34,549 bases of DNA, from NCBI GenBank assembly GCA_001798855.1, contig MGQQ01000035.1:1-34549 (forward strand), read 5' to 3'. A model generated the notes under the pieces. It saw nothing but the letters and a program-made list of their open reading frames with translations. It had not been told where the DNA came from and searched no databases. The position numbers were made by a program, and so were the translations under genes. Each line of letters begins with the position of its first letter. The stretch's first letter is position 1. Of this stretch, positions 14,059-21,236 are shown one piece after another. Source of the stretch: Deltaproteobacteria bacterium RBG_16_49_23 (GTDB taxonomy: Bacteria > Desulfobacterota > BSN033 > UBA1163).

Positions 14059-16291
14059 AATCCCAAAAGTGGATGGACTGGAGAAGGTTCTGGGGCAGGC
14101 AACATTTGGGGCAGACCTTTCTGCCGACAGTCCCCTCCAGTTGAGAGTTGTCCGGAGCACAAGGCCGCATGCTAAAATTGTAAGCATTGAAACAAGAGAG
14201 GCCGGCAAAGTGGATGGCGTTGAGAGGGTTTTTACAGCAAAGGATATTCCCGGAAGAAATTCAATCGGGACGATCACAAAAGACCAGCCCGTCCTTGCGC
14301 CGGATCGGGTGAGGTCTATCGGTGATCCTGTGGCGCTGGTTGCGGCAAGAACGATCGGAGCGGCGGAAGAAGCCGCCAAGAAGATCGCTGTCCTCTACGA
14401 AGATCTTCCCTCCGTAAGCCATCCTGAAGAGGCGCTCAAACCCCATGCTCCCCTGATTCATCAAAACGGAAACCTGCTCATAGAATTTCACATCATCAAG
14501 GGCGATGTCCATGCGGGTTTTAAAGAGGCTGATGTTACTGTCGAGGAGACCTATGAAACAACCTGGGTTGACCATGCCTATATGGAGCCGGATGCGGGCA
14601 TTTCCTATCTTGATGAAAAGGGAAGGGTGACCGTGGTCTGCCCAACACAGAATGTCCATTACGATCAAAAAGAGGTTGCCGCATTTCTTGCCCTTCCCCT
14701 GGAGGGGGTGAGGATCATCCAGTCTGCAACCGGAGGAGGATTCGGTGGAAGGCTCGATATCACGGTTCAATGCTTTTTGGCCCTTGCTGCCTTTCATCTG
14801 AAAAGACCGGTGAGGATCGTTTACTCACGGGAGGAGGTTTTCCAGGTCACATCCAAACGGCATCCCTTGAAAATACGGTACAGGAGCGGTGCGAAGAAGG
14901 ATGGAAAATTGACTGCCATAGAGGTTGAAATCTTAGGTGATACAGGAGCGTATGCCTCTTATGGCGCCACAGTAGGGATTCGGTCTGCGGTTCATGCCAC
15001 AGGTCCCTATGAGATACCCAATGTTAAGGTGAGGAGCCGGATGGCCTATACGAATAATCCATGGTCAGGCGCCATGCGGGGATTCGGAGTTCCTCAGATG
15101 GCCTTTGCTCACGAGTCGCAAATGGAGCTCCTGGCCCAGGCCCTGGGGATGGATCCTATTGAAATCCGGCTTAAGAATGCGCTGACCGCGGGTTCGGAGA
15201 CAGCGACCGGACAGACACTGGTAGCAAGCATCGGAATCGGGCAGACTCTAAGAAAGGTGAAAGAGTGGGAGGATCGTCATCCCATCGTAAAAATCGATCC
15301 TGAGCGACCCTACATGAAGAAAGGAATCGGAATAGGGTCAATGTGGTATGGGATAGGCAATACGGGGGTGGCAAACCCTTCTACCGCCCAGATGGAGATC
15401 GATCCGAATGGAGAGGTTCGTCTTTTCTCGGGCGCGGCTGATATCGGTCAGGGTTCCGATACCGTTTTTCTCCAAATCGCCTCTGAATCCCTGGGGATTC
15501 CATTAAGGGAGATCCGGCTTATTCGCGCGGATACCGCTCTGACGACGGACGCAGGGGCCACTTCCGCGAGCCGTCAGACCTATATCTCCGGGAATGCGAT
15601 CCTGAATGCCATAAAAAATATAAAACAGGAGGCGATCAAAGAGGCGAGTCAACTTCTGGGCGTGGATGAAAAGGGTCTATTTTATGAAGAGGGTAAGGTT
15701 AAATCCAGAACCTGCCTGACCACCTCTCTTCCAGTGTGGGAGGTGGCTAAGCGAAGCGGGAAAATCCTCAGGGGTGAAGGAATCTTCGATCCTGAGACGA
15801 CAAAGCTCGACCCAAAGACAGGGCAGGGAGCGCCTTATGCCACCTATGCCTTCGCAACTCATTTAGCCGAGGTGGAGGTGGACACAGAGACGGGTAAGGT
15901 GAAAGTGATCCGGGTGGTGGCAAGTCACGATGTCGGAAGAGCAATCCATCCGAAGAATGTGATGGGTCAGATCACTGGCGGGGTTGCAATGGGGATGGGG
16001 TTCGCTTTGATGGAAGAGTATGTTCCGGGAGGGATGGCCTCTTTTGTTAACTACCTCATTCCGACATCAAAAGATATTCCGGAGGTGATTCCAATTCTTG
16101 TTGAAGAGCATGAGCCCAGTGGCCCGTTTGGAGCGAAAGGCGTGGGAGAACCGGCCCTCATTCCATGCGCGCCGGCCATTTTGAATGCCATCGCAGATGC
16201 CATTGGAGAGAGAATATATCAACTTCCTGCCAACCTGGAAAGAGTGTTGGAAGCAGTTCGAAAGAAGAAGGCAGTAATCAGTGATCAGTAA
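14039..16291 (+). CDS. Molybdenum hydroxylase catalytic subunit (single-chain)
   Basis: Molybdopterin-binding catalytic subunit of the xanthine dehydrogenase family, cytoplasmic. Visible motifs are the a/b hammerhead start (GLEKVLGQATFGADL), GGGFGGRLD at about 237-245, AMRGFGVPQ at about 347-355, GQGSDTVFLQIASE near 475-488, and KGVGEPALIPCAPAILNAI near the end, where Glu of GVGEP is the catalytic base in the family. 750 aa is the usual single-chain length, whereas E. barkeri nicotinate dehydrogenase splits this subunit into NdhL and NdhM. Substrate is inferred from the neighbouring reductase and enamidase: nicotinate C6 hydroxylation or a close analogue. The last residues (VISDQ) come from a CAGTAATCAGTGATCAG repeat. 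Confidence 0.93.
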   Translation: MKQVGVEIPKVDGLEKVLGQATFGADLSADSPLQLRVVRSTRPHAKIVSIETREAGKVDGVERVFTAKDIPGRNSIGTITKDQPVLAPDRVRSIGDPVALVAARTIGAAEEAAKKIAVLYEDLPSVSHPEEALKPHAPLIHQNGNLLIEFHIIKGDVHAGFKEADVTVEETYETTWVDHAYMEPDAGISYLDEKGRVTVVCPTQNVHYDQKEVAAFLALPLEGVRIIQSATGGGFGGRLDITVQCFLALAAFHLKRPVRIVYSREEVFQVTSKRHPLKIRYRSGAKKDGKLTAIEVEILGDTGAYASYGATVGIRSAVHATGPYEIPNVKVRSRMAYTNNPWSGAMRGFGVPQMAFAHESQMELLAQALGMDPIEIRLKNALTAGSETATGQTLVASIGIGQTLRKVKEWEDRHPIVKIDPERPYMKKGIGIGSMWYGIGNTGVANPSTAQMEIDPNGEVRLFSGAADIGQGSDTVFLQIASESLGIPLREIRLIRADTALTTDAGATSASRQTYISGNAILNAIKNIKQEAIKEASQLLGVDEKGLFYEEGKVKSRTCLTTSLPVWEVAKRSGKILRGEGIFDPETTKLDPKTGQGAPYATYAFATHLAEVEVDTETGKVKVIRVVASHDVGRAIHPKNVMGQITGGVAMGMGFALMEEYVPGGMASFVNYLIPTSKDIPEVIPILVEEHEPSGPFGAKGVGEPALIPCAPAILNAIADAIGERIYQLPANLERVLEAVRKKKAVISDQ

Positions 16292-16420
16292 TCAGTGTAA
16301 CCCCCCTCTATTCCCCCCTTATAACTCCCCCTTCCCCCTCTTAATTTAAGAGGGGGAGAGTGGAGGGGGCGTTAGATTGGGGGGATGAGGGGGGGTAAGA
16401 GAGGTTATCCTTTCAGTACC
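16276..16420. repeat. Iterated and purine/pyrimidine-rich repeat after the Mo subunit
   Basis: AGTAATCAGTGATCAGTAAT overlaps the gene end. It is followed by a pyrimidine-rich tract (CCCCCCTCTATTCCCCCCTT), a hairpin CCCCCTCTTAATTTAAGAGGGGG, then a purine-rich tract (GGGGGGATGAGGGGGGG). Its function is unknown; the hairpin lacks a T-tract on either strand. Confidence 0.6.
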
Positions 16421-16456
16421 ATGATGAACCATATTACTTAATGATGGAGGTTTTTA

Positions 16457-17623
16457 ATGACGAAATTGTTGATCAAAAATATCGGGACGATGGTTTCAGG
16501 GGATATTTCCAATCCTCTCTTGAATGCGGATGCCCTGATGATTGAGGGAGGGTTGATTCAAGCAATCGGCAAGGAGAAGGAACTTGATGATAGAGGGATC
16601 GAGCAGGTGATGGATGTGGGAGGAATGACGGTGACTCCGGGGTTGATCGATTCCCACTGCCATCCCGTCCTCGGAGATTTCACACCACGACAGAAGATGC
16701 TTGACTTCATCGAATCCTCTCTCCACGGGGGCGTAACGACTGCCATTTCTGCGGGAGAGGTCCACCTTCCCGGGAGGCCGAAGGATGTGGCCGGAACAAA
16801 GGCTCTGGCTATCCTTGCCGCTAAATCCTTTGCCGGCGCAAGACCCGCAGGTGTGAAGGTGCTTGGCGGAAGCGTCATCCTTGAGCCGGGCCTTCAGGAG
16901 AAGGATTTTGAGGAACTGGCAAGAGAGGGTGTTCGTGTGGTGGCAGAGATTGGTTTAGGAGGGGTAAAAAGTCCGAAGGAAGCGGCCCCTATGGTCAAGT
17001 GGGCGAAGAAGTATGAAATGGTGGTGATGATGCATACGGGAGGAACTTCCATTCCCGGAAGCGCTACCGTTTCCGCTGATGATGTGATCGCAACCGATCC
17101 GGATATCGTCTCCCATATCAATGGAGGTCCCACTGCGGTTTCCCTCGCCGAGGCAGAAAAATTGGTTCGAAAGACCTCTCTGACCTTGGAGATCGTCCAC
17201 TGCGGGAACTCAAAAATGATTGTGGATGTGATGAAGATCATAAAAGAGGTGAAGGCATATCCACGGATCATCATTGGCAATGATGCCCCTTCCGGAACCG
17301 GTGTGATCCCTCTGGGGATTCTGAGGGTTATCAACTTCCTTGCCTCCCTCTGTGGTGTGAAAGCAGAAGAGGCCATTGCCATGGCAACAGGCAATACAGC
17401 AAAGGTTTATAGATTGAACAGGGGGGTGATTGAGGTTGGAAAAGAGGCAGATCTGATCATCATGGATACTCCCATGGGTTCGGTAGGCAAAGATGCCCTC
17501 TCTGCGATTGAGGCAGGCGATATCCCCGGGATTGCGGCTGTTTTGATCGATGGCCAAATGAAGATCGGGGTGAGCCGGAATACACCGCCCCCCAACCGAA
17601 AAATCATAAGTGGTAACGCGTGA
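16457..17623 (+). CDS. Enamidase (amidohydrolase superfamily, Ena-like)
   Basis: Binuclear-metal amidohydrolase. E. barkeri enamidase opens 1,4,5,6-tetrahydro-6-oxonicotinate to 2-formylglutarate and ammonia. The resemblance to that enzyme, recalled from memory, runs the whole length: TPRQKMLDFI, LHGGVTT, FPGRPKDVAGTKAL-like LPGRPKDVAGTKALAI, MHTGGTSIPGS, DIVSHINGGPTA, NDAPSGTG and SRNTPP. Candidate metal and catalytic residues fall at His67, His69, Glu164, His193, His220 and Asp276, the positions I recall as the Fe-Zn ligands and base of the characterised enzyme. ATG 16457 has GGAGG six bases upstream. This is the strongest functional marker of the cluster; other cyclic enamides remain possible substrates. 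Its stop codon lies in a repeat. Confidence 0.92.
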   Translation: MTKLLIKNIGTMVSGDISNPLLNADALMIEGGLIQAIGKEKELDDRGIEQVMDVGGMTVTPGLIDSHCHPVLGDFTPRQKMLDFIESSLHGGVTTAISAGEVHLPGRPKDVAGTKALAILAAKSFAGARPAGVKVLGGSVILEPGLQEKDFEELAREGVRVVAEIGLGGVKSPKEAAPMVKWAKKYEMVVMMHTGGTSIPGSATVSADDVIATDPDIVSHINGGPTAVSLAEAEKLVRKTSLTLEIVHCGNSKMIVDVMKIIKEVKAYPRIIIGNDAPSGTGVIPLGILRVINFLASLCGVKAEEAIAMATGNTAKVYRLNRGVIEVGKEADLIIMDTPMGSVGKDALSAIEAGDIPGIAAVLIDGQMKIGVSRNTPPPNRKIISGNA

Positions 17624-17686
17624 GGCACAAGGTGTAAGGTGAAAGGTGAAAAAAAACACCTTACACCTAACGTCTCACGTTTCACG
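17615..17686. repeat. Iterated GTGAGG/AAGGTG palindromic repeat
   Basis: Left part AACGCGTGAGGCACAAGGTG with TAAGGTGAAAGGTGAAA, right part CACCTTACACCTAACGTCTC with ACGTTTCACG; the parts are largely complementary. The enamidase TGA (17621-17623) is in the left part, and the ribosome site GAGAGG of the next gene follows directly. Confidence 0.65.
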
Positions 17687-17699
17687 AGAGGTTTGAAAG

Positions 17700-19229
17700 A
17701 TGATTGTTGATTGGGAAACCTGTATCGGATGCGGATTGTGCGTGGAAACCTGTCCTCTTTCAGCCATCACCCTGATGGAGGAAAAAGGAAAGAAGAAAAA
17801 GGCATCCATCTCTGACATCTGTGTGGATTGCAAAGCTTGCACTAAGGTCTGTCCAGCAGACGCTATTACACCTGAGCCAGAGCCAAAAGCAGAGACCATT
17901 CAATGCCCGTCCTGCCCAATCTCTTGCACCATTATGGCTGGCAATACAGGAGCATGCCAACGATTCGTCAATTTGGATGGGGCGCTCGTCCGGAACATTT
18001 CGCTTCAATCTTATGAAGATGTCAAGGAGATCGTCGGTGAAGATCATGAAGAAGTCATCCGAAGGCCATTGATCACAGGCATCGGAGCCGGGACCACTTA
18101 CCCCGACACCAAACCCGCCCCATATATTGTCCAATCCCGGTTGAAAGGAATCGATGTCGTCACTGTCGTCACAGAGGCGCCGTTGAGTTACAGCGGCATT
18201 AAGGTGAAAGTCGATACGGATCTCCATATGGGCAGCGAAGGCGCGCCTGTCCGGGTCGGGAAAAAGAGGGTGGGGCATCTCTGCACAGAGGAATATGGCT
18301 CGAAGATTCTTTCTTTGGGAGGCGTCAACCTTTTAACCGACAAGAATGGTATGTCTATGGCGAAACTCATCGTTGACATTGCGAACCGGAAAGAGGTCCA
18401 TCTTAATGTGGAGGATGGCGCTGAACTGGTTCTCCAGGTGGGGAAGGCCCCTGTCATTGATGGTAAGACAGGGAAGAAGATGAGGGCGGGGTGTGGCAGC
18501 GCTTCCATGGGTCTCTTTGGCAGGCAATTTTTAGATGCGGCGGATGAAGTGATCGTCCTCGACGCTCACCTGATCGGACAATTCACAGAACACGCCGCAG
18601 GCAAGGAATTGGGCGCCAAATATAGCGGGATAAGGGTGAAGGCAAGGCGTTCTACACCGGGAAGATATTTTGGAGAACATGGCCGGGGCTGGGGAGGCAC
18701 ATCCGTTGAAAACCCCCTCGAGATCATCGAAGGGATTGAACCAAGAATCGCTAAACCCGGAATGACCGTCCTGATCACCGAGACGACAGCCGAAAGGGCA
18801 GCCATGTTTCGTCTCGGAAAGGATGGAAAGTTTACCCGGATTGAATTGACCCCGAAAGCGAAAATGGCAGTGGATGCGATTGCCTCAAACTGTCAGCCGT
18901 CAAGGGTTTCCGCTGTTTTTATTGGCGGTTCAGGCGGCAGCGCCAGGGCAGGGGTTACGAAGATTCCGGTTAAGCTTAACCAGGCCATTCATCAAAACCG
19001 GGCAAAGTTGACCGTGGGTGGAGCGCCGACTTATATCCTGCCTGGAGGCGGGATCACATTTATGGTCGACGTTGAGAAGGTGATGGTTAGAGCCTTCACC
19101 TATGTGCCGACTCCTGCAATGGTCGTTCCTCTCGAATATACCATGAGATTGAAAGAGTATCTGGAGATAGGGGGGCACAAAAAGAGGATCCGGAAACTGA
19201 AAGAGGTTTTGAAGGAGATAAAGAAATAA
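17700..19229 (+). CDS. 6-hydroxynicotinate reductase-like iron-sulphur protein (Hnr-like)
   Basis: Probable ferredoxin-dependent reductase of the hydroxylated ring. Three Cys clusters open the protein: C8/C11/C14/C18 and C41/C44/C47/C51 are classical [4Fe-4S] motifs (CIGCGLCVETCP, CVDCKACTKVCP), and C69/C72/C76/C86 form a third set that could hold a [2Fe-2S]. The purified E. barkeri enzyme is reported to have two [4Fe-4S], one [2Fe-2S] and a covalent flavin, which fits. The remaining ~420 residues are a Gly-rich catalytic domain with no family I recognise independently. No exact [DS]-G-[AS]-T flavinylation motif was found. GAGAGG precedes ATG 17700. Its position next to the enamidase supports the assignment. 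Confidence 0.8.
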   Translation: MIVDWETCIGCGLCVETCPLSAITLMEEKGKKKKASISDICVDCKACTKVCPADAITPEPEPKAETIQCPSCPISCTIMAGNTGACQRFVNLDGALVRNISLQSYEDVKEIVGEDHEEVIRRPLITGIGAGTTYPDTKPAPYIVQSRLKGIDVVTVVTEAPLSYSGIKVKVDTDLHMGSEGAPVRVGKKRVGHLCTEEYGSKILSLGGVNLLTDKNGMSMAKLIVDIANRKEVHLNVEDGAELVLQVGKAPVIDGKTGKKMRAGCGSASMGLFGRQFLDAADEVIVLDAHLIGQFTEHAAGKELGAKYSGIRVKARRSTPGRYFGEHGRGWGGTSVENPLEIIEGIEPRIAKPGMTVLITETTAERAAMFRLGKDGKFTRIELTPKAKMAVDAIASNCQPSRVSAVFIGGSGGSARAGVTKIPVKLNQAIHQNRAKLTVGGAPTYILPGGGITFMVDVEKVMVRAFTYVPTPAMVVPLEYTMRLKEYLEIGGHKKRIRKLKEVLKEIKK

Positions 19230-19242
19230 ATAACCAATACCC

Positions 19243-19352
19243 AAACATAATCCCCCCGAACCCCCCTTAAGAAAAGGGGGGATTTTCTCCTCCCTTTAGT
19301 CTCCGACCCAGAGGGGCTTCTGCCCCGGAGGGCAAAGGGAGGCGGGGAGGGA
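19243..19352. repeat. Purine/pyrimidine-rich palindromic repeat
   Basis: AATCCCCCCGAACCCCCC pairs with GGGGGGATT, and CTCCTCCCTTTAGTCTCC pairs with GGGCAAAGGGAGGCGGGGAG; between them is the small hairpin CCAGAGGGGCTTCTGCCCCGG. The purine-rich end may double as the ribosome site of the next gene. Confidence 0.6.
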
Positions 19353-19361
19353 TTTTAAAAA

Positions 19362-20276
19362 GTGTATTCCAACAGTTGTTACGATTTAGCTGATATGAGA
19401 ATGCAATTGGCCGGGAAAATATACTCACATGATCCTATCCAGGTTTTACCCAATGGAACCGTTCTCGTGGACTATGGCCCAATGCGGATGTTCATCAGTG
19501 TCTCTGAACATGGAGAGCCTCTCACCAAATTTGCGGAAGAGGGGGCTCATCTGGCCATGAGTCTTCTCGAAGATTTAGCGAAATGTCTCCCTGTTATAAA
19601 GAGAAAAAGTGTGACCCTGGAGATGAAGGATATTTATCCTGAGATTGTCCGAAGAATGATTGAGGCGACCCAAAGAATCGGAGAGCCGGATTTAACTCCT
19701 CTCGCGGCTGTCGCCGGAACAGCCTCTGAGATGGTTGCTGATTTTATCTTCAGGAGGGGTGGGACGAAGGTCATCGTGGACAATGGAGGGGACATTGCCA
19801 TCCGGTTAAGGGAAGGGGAAGTGGCAAGAGTGGGAGTAAAAACAGAAATCACTGCAAAACAACCTACCTATCTTATTTCAATCGATTCCGCCATGGGAAT
19901 AAGGGGCGTGGCGACAAGTGGCCTTGGCGGGAGAAGTTTTACCAAGGGCATTGCTTCAGCGGCAACGGTGCTCGCAGAGAAGGCTTCACTGGCTGACGCT
20001 GCGGCAACCGTCATTGGGAATTTGACCAATGTGGATGATCCCAATATCACCAGAACCCCTGCTGAAAGAATATATCCCGATACGGATATCGCCGGTGAAT
20101 GGATTACCGTCAAAGCAGAAAAATTGTCCCAGGAAAAGATTGGGGAAGCATTGGGCAATGGTCTATTAAAAACATATTCGATCCAACAGAAAGGTTTGAT
20201 CCAAGGAGCCTTAATTGCTTTACAAGGGAAAGCAGTCTGGACAAATTCTTTGAGTCCTTGGTTAAGAAAATTGTAA
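19362..20276 (+). CDS. UPF0280 family protein (ApbE superfamily)
   Basis: Uncharacterised family placed in the ApbE superfamily, whose known members attach FMN covalently to proteins. ApbE-like elements are VDNGGDIAIRL (about residues 144-154), GVATSGLGGRSFTKG (about 182-196) and LADAAATVIGN (about 213-223). The usual ApbE His motif (HIxDP) is replaced by the UPF0280 form GGRSFTKGIA. The gene is immediately downstream of the 6-hydroxynicotinate reductase-like gene. The characterised reductase carries covalent flavin, so a maturation role is an attractive inference. The start is uncertain: GTG 19362 has a purine-rich site 11 bases upstream, while ATG 19395 is also possible. 304 aa is within or slightly above the family range. 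Confidence 0.85.
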   Translation: MYSNSCYDLADMRMQLAGKIYSHDPIQVLPNGTVLVDYGPMRMFISVSEHGEPLTKFAEEGAHLAMSLLEDLAKCLPVIKRKSVTLEMKDIYPEIVRRMIEATQRIGEPDLTPLAAVAGTASEMVADFIFRRGGTKVIVDNGGDIAIRLREGEVARVGVKTEITAKQPTYLISIDSAMGIRGVATSGLGGRSFTKGIASAATVLAEKASLADAAATVIGNLTNVDDPNITRTPAERIYPDTDIAGEWITVKAEKLSQEKIGEALGNGLLKTYSIQQKGLIQGALIALQGKAVWTNSLSPWLRKL

Positions 20277-20301
20277 GAATTGGGATTAGGAATTTATTAA
20301 T

Positions 20302-20365
20302 TGTAGCGCTCCCATTTACTGGGGGCGACCGAGGATATCGTCGGCAATAAATGCCGACGATACAC
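20302..20365. repeat. TGTAGCG two-hairpin repeat, copy 1
   Basis: TGTAGCG is followed by the hairpin CTCCCATTTACTGGGGG and then by CGTCGGCAATAAATGCCGACG, ending ATACAC. The reverse complement of 21175-21236 aligns with it from end to end. Confidence 0.75.
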
Positions 20366-20392
20366 AAGAATTTATTTGGGATTTGTAATTTT

Positions 20393-20524
20393 GATGATCT
20401 CGTAAAAAGTCCCTCATTGTCATCCTGAACGAAGTGAAGGATCAAAAATGCATTGATAATATTAAATTCTTCGCTTTGCTCAGAATGACATAGTGCCATT
20501 GGTCGACTTTTTACGATTCCATCA
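20393..20524. repeat. CTCGTAAAAAGTC-arm palindromic element with inner GAACGAAGTGAAGGATC arms
   Basis: Outer arms are CTCGTAAAAAGTC (about 20399-20411) and GACTTTTTACGATTC (20504-20518). The inner arms are GTCATCCTGAACGAAGTGAA and TTCTTCGCTTTGCTCAGAAT. The outer arms recur at 32670-32850 around a different core. Confidence 0.7.
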
Positions 20525-20562
20525 ATTTTGAATTTGGATATTAATTCATCGGAGGTAAAAAG

Positions 20563-21141
20563 ATGGAAGTCCGAAAATACGTCACCCTTGTGGAAGAGAC
20601 GGTTGTGGAAGGAGGAAAAAAGGTTGATCCTCCGACCCGGAAGGCTGCTGCTGTGGCCGTGATTAAGAATCCCTTTGCAGGGAAGTATGTTGAGAAATTG
20701 GATGAACTGATCGATATCGGTGAAGAGTTAGGGGGAATCCTGGGGAGGAAGGCTGTCGAAGCATTGAAGATACCGGCTAAAAATGCTGAGAGTTACGGAA
20801 AGGCAGCCGTCGTGGGAGTGGATGGCGAGTTAGAACATGCCGCGGCCATTCTTCATCCCAAACTCGGGACACCTTTGAGAGAAGCAGTCGGCGGAGGGAA
20901 AGCCATTATTCCATCGGCCAAGAAGATGGGAGGCCCGGGGACAGAGATCGATGTGCCGCTCCATTACAAAGATGCCGCCTTTGTCCGCACTCATTTCGAT
21001 GCCATGACCGTGAGAGTCCCCGACGCCCCCCGATCCGATGAGATCCTCGTTGCCATCGTGGTCACGGATTCAGGCAGACCTCACGCAAGAATTGGCGGCT
21101 TAAAAAAAGAAGAAGCCAAAAAAGAAGACGGATTACGATAA
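20563..21141 (+). CDS. PF06684 'amino acid synthesis' family protein (former DUF1185)
   Basis: 192-aa soluble protein with the family features VEETVVEGGKKVDPPTRKAA near the start (quoted in part), NPFAGKYVEKLDELIDIGEELG around residues 36-57 (in part: NPFAGKYVEKLDEL), YGKAAVVGVDGELEHAAAILHPKLG (in part: GVDGELEHAAAILHPKLG), and the C-terminal VVTDSGRPHARIGGL. GGAGG lies just before ATG 20563. The biochemical function of the family is not established; solved structures show a chorismate-mutase-like fold (recalled). It is the last + strand gene of the catabolic cluster and lies between inverted copies of the TGTAGCG repeat. A role in the N-heterocycle pathway is inferred only from position. Confidence 0.88.
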   Translation: MEVRKYVTLVEETVVEGGKKVDPPTRKAAAVAVIKNPFAGKYVEKLDELIDIGEELGGILGRKAVEALKIPAKNAESYGKAAVVGVDGELEHAAAILHPKLGTPLREAVGGGKAIIPSAKKMGGPGTEIDVPLHYKDAAFVRTHFDAMTVRVPDAPRSDEILVAIVVTDSGRPHARIGGLKKEEAKKEDGLR

Positions 21142-21174
21142 AACCTAACCCATGGAATATAGAGAATATAAAAC

Positions 21175-21236
21175 TGTAGCGTCGGCATTCATTGCCGACG
21201 TAGTCTATCCCGCCCTCAATTAATGAGGGCGCTACA
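21175..21236. repeat. TGTAGCG two-hairpin repeat, copy 2 (inverted)
   Basis: Contains the hairpins GTCGGCATTCATTGCCGAC and GCCCTCAATTAATGAGGGC and ends in GCTACA. It is inverted relative to 20302-20365. Its last bases form the TAG stop of the M42 peptidase on the minus strand. Confidence 0.78.

Noticed and set aside
12605-16291. 4-hydroxybenzoyl-CoA reductase or CO dehydrogenase instead of an N-heterocycle hydroxylase
   Set aside because: The FAD subunit lacks the extra Cys-rich [4Fe-4S] loop of HcrB, and the neighbours are a ring reductase and an enamidase rather than benzoyl-CoA or CO genes. Not excluded by sequence alone.
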